Assembly: GCA_947089305.1 (NCBI GenBank)
Contig: CAMUJQ010000007.1
Coordinates: 1 to 24,613, forward strand
DNA: 24,613 bases
From: an uncultured Clostridia bacterium
GTDB lineage: Bacteria > Bacillota > Clostridia > Christensenellales > UBA1242
Direction: 5' to 3'
Below are positions 8,203 through 16,155 of this stretch, one piece after another (positions within the stretch are counted from its first letter, which is position 1; each line of letters begins with the position of its first letter). A program made the translations under genes and the position numbers. The notes under the pieces are model-generated. The model saw only the letters and a program-made list of their open reading frames with translations. It was not told the origin of the DNA and did not search any database.

Positions 8203-8686
8203 TTGCGAGTTTAACTCGCTCTTTTATTAATTGTAAATTTTCATTACTTATTTCACTTTTCAAAATAGGATGTGCAATCAAACTATTAGGATAAATAAAA
8301 AAGTAGTTTTTTGTTTCTTTTGTTTTTACAATATCTTTATAATAAATTTTAGCATTTGCAACTTGTTCTTCGTGTTTATTTTCTATTATTATATAAAACT
8401 CTTCATCAAACTGCATTGTTAGCTCTGCCCTATTCAAAATTGCTTTTTTATTTACATTTTTTAAATTAATAATTCCAATAACTCCAATAACAAAAAACAT
8501 AGCAAAACATATTAATAAACTAAAATCAATTAATTCTGAAAATATTACATCTTTAATGGCAGTTAAAATTATTAACGCTAAAATTCCAACAATACCAATT
8601 ATCAACATAATAAGTGAAATTATAAAGGCTCTAAAATTAAGTTCCTTTTGAAGTTTTTCATCTACAACAGCTTTTGTTTCTATCAT
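8180..8686 (-). CDS. Small membrane protein with YcxB-like C-terminal domain
   Basis: The 168-residue protein has two strong membrane helices (about 20-45 and 53-75). A cytoplasmic part follows whose end, FIYPNSLIAHPILKSE and then LQLIKERVKLAKK, resembles the YcxB-like domain found in many Bacillota membrane proteins of unknown function. It starts with MIETKAVVDEKLQKEL. The AGGTGG ribosome site is good, and the gene has its own extended -10 promoter at 8705. It sits between murD and ftsW, where no such gene is standard in dcw clusters, and a long terminator follows it. Function unknown; a link to wall synthesis is only suggested by position. Confidence 0.7.
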   Translation of the reverse strand: MIETKAVVDEKLQKELNFRAFIISLIMLIIGIVGILALIILTAIKDVIFSELIDFSLLICFAMFFVIGVIGIINLKNVNKKAILNRAELTMQFDEEFYIIIENKHEEQVANAKIYYKDIVKTKETKNYFFIYPNSLIAHPILKSEISNENLQLIKERVKLAKKNKKQD

Positions 8687-8704
8687 ATTAAACCACCTAA
8701 AATA

Positions 8705-8713
8705 ATTATAGCA
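8705..8713 (-). promoter_or_regulatory. Extended -10 promoter of the ycxB-like gene
   Basis: TGC-TATAAT lies on the minus strand (TATAAT 8705-8710, TGC 8711-8713), with only a weak -35. The predicted start lies about 12 nt from the ATG, right at the ribosome site. Confidence 0.55.
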
Positions 8714-8748
8714 TATATTTTTATATTACAAAATAATTTTTAAATAAT

Positions 8749-10059
8749 TTAAAATTTTCTTATTTGTTCTTTAAAAAACTCTCCGCGTTCTTCATAACTT
8801 TTAAATTCATCAAAACTTGCACAAGCAGGCGCTAATACAATAGCAAGCTTATTTGTTTTAGCAATTTGAACAGCATTGTTAATTGCCTCATTTAAATTTT
8901 CTGCTTTTAATAACATAGTTTCTTTTAAAGTTGAGTTTTTAAATTTTGCTGCCGCACTAAAAATTTTATTTTTTGTTTTACCGTAACACACAATAGCCTT
9001 AACATTTTTTAAAGGTTTTTTAAATAAAAGTTTAAAATTTTCACCTTTATCGCTTCCACCTAAAAGAACAATTTTTTCGTCTTCAATTGCATTAATGTCA
9101 ACAATACTAGATGCAATATTAGTAGCCTTTGAAGAATTATAAAAAACAAGCCCATTTTTTGATACAACTTTTTCTAGCCTATGTGGTAGCCCTTCAAATG
9201 AATTTATAATTTTTTCTATAATTTCATTGTCAATTTCTAAAAACTTAGCTACTGCAACACTTGCTAAGATATTTGATAAATTGTGCTCTCCAATTAATTT
9301 AACCTTATCTAAAGCACAAATTTTTTCATCATTAAAATAACATGCATTATCAATAATGCAAACACCAAAATCCAGTTTTGTTTTATTAGAGAAAAATACA
9401 TAGGGACATTTTAATGAATTGGCTAAATTTCTAATTCTTTCGTCATCATAATTTAAAACAGCAAAATCATTTTCTTTCATATTTTTAAATACCTTACATT
9501 TTGCATTAAAGTATTCTGTCATATTTTTATGATAATTTAAATGGTCACTGCTAAAATTTAAAAAAACTGCAATATGTGGCGCATAATTTTCTATTTTTTC
9601 TAGCATAAAACTACTGGCTTCAACAACATAATAACTTTCTTCATTATCTTCATTTAAGCAAAGTGCTATGCTATTACCTATATTTCCTATTGCCTTAGTT
9701 TGCTTACCGCTTTCCTTTAAAATGGCTTCAATTAAACTTGTTGAAGTGGTTTTACCATTTGTGCCAGTAACAGCTACTTGCACACCTTTTAATTGAGTAC
9801 CAAAATATTCTAATTCACTTGTAGGCTTAAGGTTAAATTTTTTAAGGTTCTTATACACTTTATTATGTAAACTTATTCCCGGAGAAACAATGGCCATGGA
9901 ACCCGCTAATGTTTTATCTAGCTTTTTTAAAGCTTTTACTCCATCAATATCTTCTTTTCCATTAAGTAAAAAAATGTTGTTAGATTTGTTTTTAAGGTAA
10001 TCTATAACGCCATGGCTAGACACCCCATCTCCAACAACAATAAAGTTTTGTTCTAACAT
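8749..10059 (-). CDS. murD: UDP-N-acetylmuramoylalanine--D-glutamate ligase MurD
   Basis: MurD adds D-glutamate to UDP-MurNAc-L-Ala in an ATP-dependent step. The 436 residues match the family. Seen are an N-terminal dinucleotide-fold domain (FIVVGDGVSSHGVIDYL), the Mur ligase P-loop VTGTNGKTTSTSLIEA (about 97-112), the central FLNFSSDHLNYHKNM segment, and the C-terminal LAPACASFDEFKSYEERGEFFKE, which is diagnostic for MurD. It follows mraY after 22 nt, with AAGGACA as ribosome site. Its D-glutamate could be supplied by the racemase at 21923-22564. Confidence 0.96.
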   Translation of the reverse strand: MLEQNFIVVGDGVSSHGVIDYLKNKSNNIFLLNGKEDIDGVKALKKLDKTLAGSMAIVSPGISLHNKVYKNLKKFNLKPTSELEYFGTQLKGVQVAVTGTNGKTTSTSLIEAILKESGKQTKAIGNIGNSIALCLNEDNEESYYVVEASSFMLEKIENYAPHIAVFLNFSSDHLNYHKNMTEYFNAKCKVFKNMKENDFAVLNYDDERIRNLANSLKCPYVFFSNKTKLDFGVCIIDNACYFNDEKICALDKVKLIGEHNLSNILASVAVAKFLEIDNEIIEKIINSFEGLPHRLEKVVSKNGLVFYNSSKATNIASSIVDINAIEDEKIVLLGGSDKGENFKLLFKKPLKNVKAIVCYGKTKNKIFSAAAKFKNSTLKETMLLKAENLNEAINNAVQIAKTNKLAIVLAPACASFDEFKSYEERGEFFKEQIRKF

Positions 10060-10081
10060 AAACTTGTCCTTTTAAGCGCGG

Positions 10082-11092
10082 CTAAATTACACACAAAGTT
10101 ATTGCAACTGTGAGCGCTGACACCGCAGCCGTTATAACAAAATATATTACAACAATTTTATTTTCATTCACACCTTTTTTTTCAAAATGATGATGCAAAG
10201 GCGCCATCAAAAAAACTCTTTTTTTAGTTTTCTTAAAATAAAGAACTTGAATTATAACACTAACTACAGAGCACACAAACATCAATCCAAAAATAGGAAT
10301 AAACAAAGTTAGTTTGCTAAAAATGCAAATTGCCGAAAGCAGTGCGCCTAAAGCTAGGCTTCCCACATCTCCCATAAATATACTCGCTTTATTTGCGTTA
10401 AATACAAAAAAGCCTAAAACCCCACCAATTGATATTGCAGTTAAAAGTTGCAAATTTTTCAATTCAGTTAAATAATTTAAAGCTGTTCCCGCATTTGTTA
10501 AAACTTGTATTTCAATATGTAAAATTGTAAATATAGCTATTAAAAATGCAATGGTTACTGCGCTTGCTAATCCATCTAACCCATCTGTTAAATTTACTGC
10601 ATTTGTACTTGCTAAAAAAACAAAAATAGTTATTGGAATTATCCACCAACCAACATTAATTGTTTTCATAACAAAAGGCAAAACAAGTTCCGTACCAATA
10701 AAAGGATTTAAATAACTATAAACTGTAAACACAATAGCAAGCAAAAGTTGACCAAAGGCTTTTTGATAGGCCTTTAATCCTAAGTTATCTTTATGTCTTA
10801 TTTTTAAAAAGTCATCTAAAAATCCAAGTAAACTAAAAGCTACAAAGGTAGCAACACACATGTATCCCAAACTAGAATTTTGATTAATTGAAAAAATAGT
10901 AAAAACAACTGAAATTACAAAAACAAAAACAATTCCTCCCATTGTAGGCGTGCCTTGTTTTGTTGCATGTGCTTCTACATAATGCAAAATATTTTGCCCA
11001 ACTTTAAGTCTCTTTAATAGTTTAATTGAAATAGGCATAAGTAAAATTACACTTATGAGCGCTGCGATTGCTCCAAAAAGAATTTTTATCAT
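10082..11092 (-). CDS. mraY: Phospho-N-acetylmuramoyl-pentapeptide transferase MraY
   Basis: MraY is an integral membrane enzyme that moves phospho-MurNAc-pentapeptide to undecaprenyl phosphate, giving lipid I. The 336 residues hold about ten hydrophobic segments. Signature motifs are GTPTMGGIVF, the DDFLKIRHKDNLGLKAYQK acid pair, NAVNLTDGLDGLAS, GDVGSLALGALLS and APLHHHFEKKG (the histidine-rich loop). It starts 2 nt after the murE stop, and the ribosome site (AAAGGG) lies within the end of murE, so the two are likely translationally coupled. Confidence 0.97.
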   Translation of the reverse strand: MIKILFGAIAALISVILLMPISIKLLKRLKVGQNILHYVEAHATKQGTPTMGGIVFVFVISVVFTIFSINQNSSLGYMCVATFVAFSLLGFLDDFLKIRHKDNLGLKAYQKAFGQLLLAIVFTVYSYLNPFIGTELVLPFVMKTINVGWWIIPITIFVFLASTNAVNLTDGLDGLASAVTIAFLIAIFTILHIEIQVLTNAGTALNYLTELKNLQLLTAISIGGVLGFFVFNANKASIFMGDVGSLALGALLSAICIFSKLTLFIPIFGLMFVCSVVSVIIQVLYFKKTKKRVFLMAPLHHHFEKKGVNENKIVVIYFVITAAVSALTVAITLCVI

Positions 11093-11094
11093 AT

Positions 11095-12570
11095 TTATTT
11101 AGCCCTTTTTGTTTTAGTGGATTTTTCCAACTTAATATTCTTTGCAATATCTAAAACTACTTCTTCATCTAAAAAATGATGTTTTATTCCATTGATTTCT
11201 TGATAATCTTCACAACCTTTACCTGCAATAACAATAATATCTTTTGGTTCTGCCATTCTCATTGCTTTTTCAATTGCCAATCTTCTATCAGGCTCAGTTT
11301 CAAAATTTTGTTTATCAATTCCAACAACAATTTGCTTAATTATTTCTTCAGGTTTTTCAAAACGTGGATTGTCACTTGTTACAACAACATAATCACATTT
11401 TTCGCTTGCTATTTTACCCATAACTTTGCGCTTTGATGAGTCACGATTACCCCCGCAACCAAACACTAAAATAACTTTTCCCGTTTTAACAGCATTAACG
11501 GCAGAAACAATGTTATCAATTCCATCTGGAGTATGTGCATAATCAACCACAACATCAAAGTCTAGACCCGTGTCAATAATGTTAAAACGCCCTTTAACTT
11601 GTTCAATTGAATTTAGTCCTTTTTCAATTTGACTAGGTGTTAATCCAACTTGCGTGCAGGCAGCCGCGGCTTGAAGCGCGTTACTTATGTTAAACTTCCC
11701 CGGAAGAGGCAAATTAACGTTAATTTCTTCTCCTAAAATATTAAGTGAAAAATTATTTCCTTTTATTGTTGAACTAATTTCTTTAGCCTCTAAATCAGCT
11801 TCTTTATTTTTAGATAAACTTAAATATGGCACATTGCAATGCTTTACAGCATCACTAAAACTAGGGTCATCCATATTAAAGCATGCAGACTTAGTGTGAT
11901 TATTATTAAAAAAACTTAACTTTGTATTTTTATAGTTTTCAAAAGTTTTAAAAAAATCTAAATGATCTTGAGTTATATTAGAAAGAACAACTGTTTCAAA
12001 TAATAGATTGTCTAATTTTTTATGATGAATGGCATGTGCAGAAACCTCCATAACAACATATTCACAATTTGCTCGTGCCATTTGGTCAAATAATTTATAA
12101 AGATCAATTGGATCGGGTGTGGTTAGTTTTGGCGGAAGCATAACTGCCCCTATATAATTTGCACTTGTACCTATTAAGCCTACTTTTTTTCCACTTTCTT
12201 CTAATAATTTTTTTATAATATAAGTTGTTGTGGTTTTACCATTTGTTCCCGTTATACCTATTAACTTTATTTTACTTTCTGGATGGTTATAAAAAGTTGA
12301 AGCAAGTTGCCCCATAACTTGGCGGGGATTATCAACTACAATTTGTGGAAAATTTCCATTTAACTCATGCTCGCAAACAACAGCCACTGCGCCGTTATCA
12401 ACAGCCTCGCTTACATATCCGTGGCCGTCAAAATTATCTCCCCTTAAACATATAAATAAACTACCTTCACGCGCTTCCCTACTATTAATAACTAAGTTTT
12501 TAATTTCAACTCCTTTTTTATTGTTTATAACCTTTGCATCTATATTTTCTATCAATTTGTTTAAAAGCAT
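11095..12570 (-). CDS. murE: UDP-N-acetylmuramoyl-tripeptide synthetase MurE (meso-DAP type)
   Basis: MurE adds the third residue of the stem peptide. The start is placed at ATG 12570 because AGGGAGG lies 5-6 nt upstream; an in-frame ATG at 12600 has no such site and would lie upstream of the predicted promoter start. This gives 491 residues. Seen are the substrate loop NSREAREGSLFICLRGDNFDG, the P-loop GITGTNGKTTTT (about 105-116), and DYAHTPDGIDNI. DNPRFEKPEEI (about 400-410) contains the DNPR motif that marks enzymes adding meso-diaminopimelate. It opens the murE-mraY-murD unit behind a terminator and its own extended -10 promoter. The C-terminal tail is lysine-rich. Confidence 0.96.
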   Translation of the reverse strand: MLLNKLIENIDAKVINNKKGVEIKNLVINSREAREGSLFICLRGDNFDGHGYVSEAVDNGAVAVVCEHELNGNFPQIVVDNPRQVMGQLASTFYNHPESKIKLIGITGTNGKTTTTYIIKKLLEESGKKVGLIGTSANYIGAVMLPPKLTTPDPIDLYKLFDQMARANCEYVVMEVSAHAIHHKKLDNLLFETVVLSNITQDHLDFFKTFENYKNTKLSFFNNNHTKSACFNMDDPSFSDAVKHCNVPYLSLSKNKEADLEAKEISSTIKGNNFSLNILGEEINVNLPLPGKFNISNALQAAAACTQVGLTPSQIEKGLNSIEQVKGRFNIIDTGLDFDVVVDYAHTPDGIDNIVSAVNAVKTGKVILVFGCGGNRDSSKRKVMGKIASEKCDYVVVTSDNPRFEKPEEIIKQIVVGIDKQNFETEPDRRLAIEKAMRMAEPKDIIVIAGKGCEDYQEINGIKHHFLDEEVVLDIAKNIKLEKSTKTKRAK

Positions 12571-12590
12571 AAAAACCTCCCTTTTAATAA

Positions 12591-12599
12591 ATTGTAGCA
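12591..12599 (-). promoter_or_regulatory. Extended -10 promoter of murE
   Basis: On the minus strand TGC-TACAAT (TACAAT 12591-12596) has no clear -35; a T-run occupies that place. The predicted leader is about 14 nt and begins just before the AGGGAGG ribosome site. Confidence 0.45.
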
Positions 12600-12612
12600 A
12601 ATTAGATGCATC

Positions 12613-12645
12613 AAAAAAACACTTAGGCGAAAAAAGTGTTTTTTT
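12613..12645 (-). terminator. Terminator between holA and murE
   Basis: A 12-bp stem (12613-12624 with 12634-12645; core AACACTT/AAGTGTT) with a 9-nt loop is flanked by A- and T-runs. It lies 16 nt past the holA stop and ends the comEC-holA transcript. Confidence 0.8.
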
Positions 12646-12660
12646 TACATTTATTTACAT

Positions 12661-13632
12661 TTACTTAATAATATTTAAAATTTCACGAATTAAACAACCA
12701 ATTGCACTATCTAAACTAATTTTGCCAGACTTAAACATATGTTCATAACTTAAAATTAAATCGCATATTTTTTTAAGTTCTTTTTGCGTGAAGGAAGCAG
12801 CCATTTCTTTAGCTTTTATTATTGCAAATTCTTTTACTTTAAGTTCACTGCTTACAAGTTTAGTGTCATTATTTAGCTTAGAGTGAAGTGCCCTATTAAA
12901 TTGACCTCCTAACACTGGAATAATTGCGTCTTTCGTTTCTTTATTTAACATAAGTTTATTTACAATTGTTAAAACCTTTTCTTTCTGACGCTTAGATATA
13001 GCATCGCTAAGTTCAAAAACTTGATATTCAAAAGTTTTTTCAGTATTTTTTTCAACTAAATTCACATCAATTATACCCTTACTTAAAGCAATCAACTTTT
13101 TACTTTCTTGCATAAGTTCACTAAGTAAACCATCACAATTATCATACAAAAGTTCAAAGGCATCATCAGTTATTGTTTTATTTGCAGTTGAGAGTTCTTT
13201 TAACAAAAATTGTTTTGCTAAAGTCTTTGGTAGTTTTGAACAATCTACAACTTCAAAAAAGCTTTTATAGGCTAAAAATAAATCGTTTGGTGTTGTATCA
13301 AAATATACAAAACAACAATTAGGATTTGGCATTTTCAAATAAGCTTCTAAAGCTTTTGCATTTGCTTGATTTTTTTTAAGTGGACTACCCTTTAAAACAA
13401 CAAGCCTCCTATCATCCATTAGTGGCATACCATTTAAAGTATCAACAATGTCATCAATAGTATTTTTACTATCCATGTTAAAGGTTGTATAATTTAAATC
13501 TTTATAGTTTGGCACACATTTATCTTCTAAAAAACTCAATGCGCGATACATTAAAAAAATATCTTCTCCTGTAATAAAATAAGCTGGTTTTATTTCTACC
13601 TCTAAACTCTTTTTAAAATTTTCAAACTTCAT
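12661..13632 (-). CDS. holA: DNA polymerase III delta subunit
   Basis: Delta opens the beta sliding clamp within the clamp loader. The 323-residue length is typical. The N-terminal KPAYFITGEDIFLMYRALSFL corresponds to the degenerate nucleotide-binding start of delta. It is followed by the conserved patterns MPLMDDRRLVVLKG (about 69-82) and, further on, DAFELLYDNCDGLLSELMQESKKL, with NRALHSKLNNDTKLVSSELKVKEFAIIKA in the C-terminal collar domain. It lies 15 nt after comEC with a strong TTAGGAGGA ribosome site. The comEC-holA order is common in Bacillota, often followed by rpsT, which here lies about 9 kb away. Confidence 0.93.
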   Translation of the reverse strand: MKFENFKKSLEVEIKPAYFITGEDIFLMYRALSFLEDKCVPNYKDLNYTTFNMDSKNTIDDIVDTLNGMPLMDDRRLVVLKGSPLKKNQANAKALEAYLKMPNPNCCFVYFDTTPNDLFLAYKSFFEVVDCSKLPKTLAKQFLLKELSTANKTITDDAFELLYDNCDGLLSELMQESKKLIALSKGIIDVNLVEKNTEKTFEYQVFELSDAISKRQKEKVLTIVNKLMLNKETKDAIIPVLGGQFNRALHSKLNNDTKLVSSELKVKEFAIIKAKEMAASFTQKELKKICDLILSYEHMFKSGKISLDSAIGCLIREILNIIK

Positions 13633-13647
13633 AAATCCTCCTAACCT

Positions 13648-15741
13648 TTAATATTTAATTTTTAATGGCTTATAAAAAAGTGTGTTCAAGTTATTTGATA
13701 CTTCAACATTAGATAAACTTATAACTGTAGTATAATCATAAAATTCGTAATTTACATAATAACTAATATAACCTGCATAAACAATGTTAGGATTTAAATA
13801 CCGTAAATCACTTAATGCTTTATTACTTCTTATTGCAGAAGTAAAAACAATTCTACTTTCTTTAATATCAAACACAATTGCATTTACATTTTTTGTAACA
13901 TAAGAGTAAATTATAAAATCATTAACAATTACACATTCTTCGTGTGATAACCCAGCAATATAAAAATTATCATACTCAAAAAGTTTTGTAACCTCAGGAT
14001 CAATGCAATCAACTATAATTATTGGAATGTTAGAATTATCTAAAAAGTATTTTATATAATTTAAATTAAAATCGCCCGTGTAAATTAATGCATGTAGCTT
14101 ATTAGTTCTTAGCGATGCCATTCGCTTTTTTAAATTCATGGGAGTATCTTTATCTATTTCTTCAGTTATTGCAATAGCCGTGCTATCTTCACTAACTATC
14201 ACACTTATTTGATTTCTTTCAAAATAAATTTCATTATTTTTAGGAGTAATAGGGACATTTATTAATATAAAATTTACAACAATTGCCACACATAAAACAC
14301 TGGCTAAAATAGCTTTTATTTTGGGGCTAACCATAACAAATTTGCCAAGTAAAAATATTAACAACATAGTGCAAATTACAAGAAGAATACTGCTGTTTGC
14401 AACTAGTGGCGGAATGTGTGAAAATAAACCTTGAGTTACGCTAAAAATATAATAAAATGGAATAACAGCATTTAAAACAATAGACGTAAACGGCATAAAG
14501 ACCGTTAATAAAACAAGAATAAACATAACCATATAAAACACACTAAATAGCGGAATTAAAAATATATTACTTATTAACCCAATTAAATTTATTTCTTGAT
14601 TCATTAAAGATACAACAAAAACAGTGGCAAAATTAACACAGAAGATTGTAGCGATTGTTGCTGCCATTTTTTTACCCATTTTCATTCTTATGAGCAAATT
14701 AGTTACGGGAGTTGCAAGACATAGTATGCTAAACACACATGCAAAACTTAGAATAAAACTATATTTATAAACTACAAACGGGTCAAACAAAATAATCATG
14801 ATTGCCGCAAAACTCAATGTAGAAAGTGAATCTTTTTCTTTTCCAAAATACTCTGCTAAAAGATAAATTATTGCAACCAAACTTGCTCTTACAACACTAG
14901 GAGTAAATGCGCAAAGAATCATTAACAAAATTAAAAAAATGCTTGGCACAATTAACTTAATTTTTCTGTTGGCATGACAAATTTTTAAAATGAAAACAAG
15001 GAGTGCAATCAAAAATCCTACATGCAATCCACTAACGGCAAGTAAATGTGCAGTTCCTGAAATTTTAAAGTTAGCTTGCATGTCTAATGATAAATCACTT
15101 TTATTTCCAAACAACACAGCAAAACATAAGCCTGCCACTTCAGGATTTTTAATTTTAGACAAATTATTTTTTATATATCCCCTAATTGCTTCAGGAATTG
15201 TTTTTCTTGCCTTAGATATTTCAACATTTTCATACTTTGTTGATATGTAACCTACCTTGCCAGTGTTGAGTGTTTTAAACTCTCCTTGCTTTTTAAAATT
15301 ACCTATAAAAGTTAATTTTGTTCCCGCCTCCAATTCTTTTACATCTACACCATCTATATATAAAGTAACTTTACTTGGAAGCTTTTTATTATTTACCACA
15401 ACATTTCTAACAACGATTGAATTATAATTAGAGTTATATGTATCAGTACAAACTACTTCAATTTTTGCATTATAAACGGTATCCATAATATTAGATGTTA
15501 TATTAGCTTTTATGCCACCAATACACAACACTAACACAAGTGGTACAATAATGAATGCAGCATGTTTAAAATATTTTTTTGCTTTTGGAAGTAAAAACAA
15601 CGCAAGAGTAACAAGAGGTAACACTAAAATTAAAGCCCTAGCCCACACAGGAAAGTTACAAAAATACTGTAGACATAGTCCACTAATTAACATTACAACA
15701 AACGCTAAAAACAAGGGTCTAAAATTTATAATTTTTTTCAT
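13648..15741 (-). CDS. comEC: ComEC/Rec2-type DNA uptake channel with degenerate C-terminal domain
   Basis: ComEC forms the membrane channel for single-stranded DNA entry in transformation. The 697-residue protein has N-terminal membrane helices and a soluble OB-like DUF4131 region (about 85-175). The competence domain follows, with its hallmark GTAHLLAVSGLHVGFL (about 229-244), AFTPSVVRASLVAIIYLLAEYFG (about 278-300) and several helices to about 495. The C-terminal about 195 residues occupy the place of the metallo-beta-lactamase-like nuclease domain (QISVIVSEDSTAIAI, then HALIYTGDFN). The HxHxDH metal ligands are not seen, so nuclease activity is unlikely. No comEA or comEB is adjacent. The start has only a weak GAGG-type site. 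Confidence 0.9.
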   Translation of the reverse strand: MKKIINFRPLFLAFVVMLISGLCLQYFCNFPVWARALILVLPLVTLALFLLPKAKKYFKHAAFIIVPLVLVLCIGGIKANITSNIMDTVYNAKIEVVCTDTYNSNYNSIVVRNVVVNNKKLPSKVTLYIDGVDVKELEAGTKLTFIGNFKKQGEFKTLNTGKVGYISTKYENVEISKARKTIPEAIRGYIKNNLSKIKNPEVAGLCFAVLFGNKSDLSLDMQANFKISGTAHLLAVSGLHVGFLIALLVFILKICHANRKIKLIVPSIFLILLMILCAFTPSVVRASLVAIIYLLAEYFGKEKDSLSTLSFAAIMIILFDPFVVYKYSFILSFACVFSILCLATPVTNLLIRMKMGKKMAATIATIFCVNFATVFVVSLMNQEINLIGLISNIFLIPLFSVFYMVMFILVLLTVFMPFTSIVLNAVIPFYYIFSVTQGLFSHIPPLVANSSILLVICTMLLIFLLGKFVMVSPKIKAILASVLCVAIVVNFILINVPITPKNNEIYFERNQISVIVSEDSTAIAITEEIDKDTPMNLKKRMASLRTNKLHALIYTGDFNLNYIKYFLDNSNIPIIIVDCIDPEVTKLFEYDNFYIAGLSHEECVIVNDFIIYSYVTKNVNAIVFDIKESRIVFTSAIRSNKALSDLRYLNPNIVYAGYISYYVNYEFYDYTTVISLSNVEVSNNLNTLFYKPLKIKY

Positions 15742-15765
15742 TCGCGTTTTATAAGCCTCAATTTA

Positions 15766-15794
15766 TTGACAACCAAGTAAAAGTATGATAAAAT
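15766..15794 (+). promoter_or_regulatory. SigmaA promoter of the tRNA-Glu gene
   Basis: TTGACA (15766-15771), a 17-nt spacer and TAAAAT (15789-15794) lie about 90 nt upstream of the tRNA. It is divergent from the probable comEC promoter. Confidence 0.65.
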
Positions 15795-15809
15795 TTACTT
15801 GCTATTTTA

Positions 15810-15837
15810 ATTTTACATAAAAACAAAAATTTTGCAA
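15810..15837 (-). promoter_or_regulatory. Probable promoter of comEC-holA
   Basis: On the minus strand TTGCAA (15832-15837), a 16-nt spacer and TAAAAT (15810-15815) face comEC. Confidence 0.5.
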
Positions 15838-15885
15838 GTTAAATTGCATAGGCTTGAAACTTGATAAAATTTCTTGTGACATCTT

Positions 15886-15960
15886 GGTCCTATAGTTTAG
15901 TGGTTAGAACGATGGCCTCTCACGCCGTAGACGCGAGTTCGATTCTCGCTAGGATCACCA
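15886..15960 (+). tRNA. tRNA-Glu (anticodon CTC)
   Basis: A complete 75-nt cloverleaf can be folded by eye. It has a 7-bp acceptor stem (GGTCCTA/TAGGATC, one G-T pair), discriminator A and encoded CCA. The D arm is GTTT/GAAC around AGTGGTTA. The anticodon stem ATGGC/GCCGT has loop CTCTCAC, giving CTC, which reads GAG. The T arm GCGAG/CTCGC closes TTCGATT. It stands alone between comEC and the next gene. Confidence 0.96.
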
Positions 15961-16028
15961 TACAAGCCACAAGCGAACTTTGAAATAATATATCTTGATA
16001 ACTATTCGTTTTTAGTTACATTCAAAAA

Positions 16029-16055
16029 AAATAGCAAGTAATAAACTTACTATTT
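16029..16055. terminator. Hairpin terminator between the tRNA and the convergent minus-strand genes
   Basis: An 11-bp stem with one mismatch (16029-16039 with 16045-16055) has loop AATAA, with A-runs and T-runs outside. It can serve the tRNA transcript and the minus-strand unit that ends at 16056. Confidence 0.6.
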
Positions 16056-16148
16056 TTATTGCAACTGCCAATCCTTTGTTCGTTTGCTATATTTAACTTT
16101 TTTTCGTCTAGTGGGCTCTTTATCTAAATTAATCAAACTCCCACCCAT
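16056..16148 (-). CDS. Possible 30-residue basic small protein
   Basis: This short open frame begins with ATG (16148), 7 nt after the stop of the 217-residue gene, and ends at the terminator hairpin. The peptide starts MGGSLINLDKEPTRRKKVKY and is strongly basic afterwards. A weak GGA lies upstream, within the end of the preceding gene. The position inside the transcript and the fit between gene end and terminator favour a real gene, but with 30 codons chance cannot be excluded. Confidence 0.3.
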   Translation of the reverse strand: MGGSLINLDKEPTRRKKVKYSKRTKDWQLQ

Positions 16149-16155
16149 ATCAAAC

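Noticed and set aside
12571..12600. The upstream ATG at 12600 as the murE start
   Set aside because: It has no ribosome site, and the ten extra residues lie in the predicted promoter and leader region; the ATG at 12570 has AGGGAGG.
15742..15885. A T-box or other riboswitch upstream of the tRNA or comEC
   Set aside because: No T-box core sequence or conserved riboswitch motif is visible; two divergent promoters account for the region.
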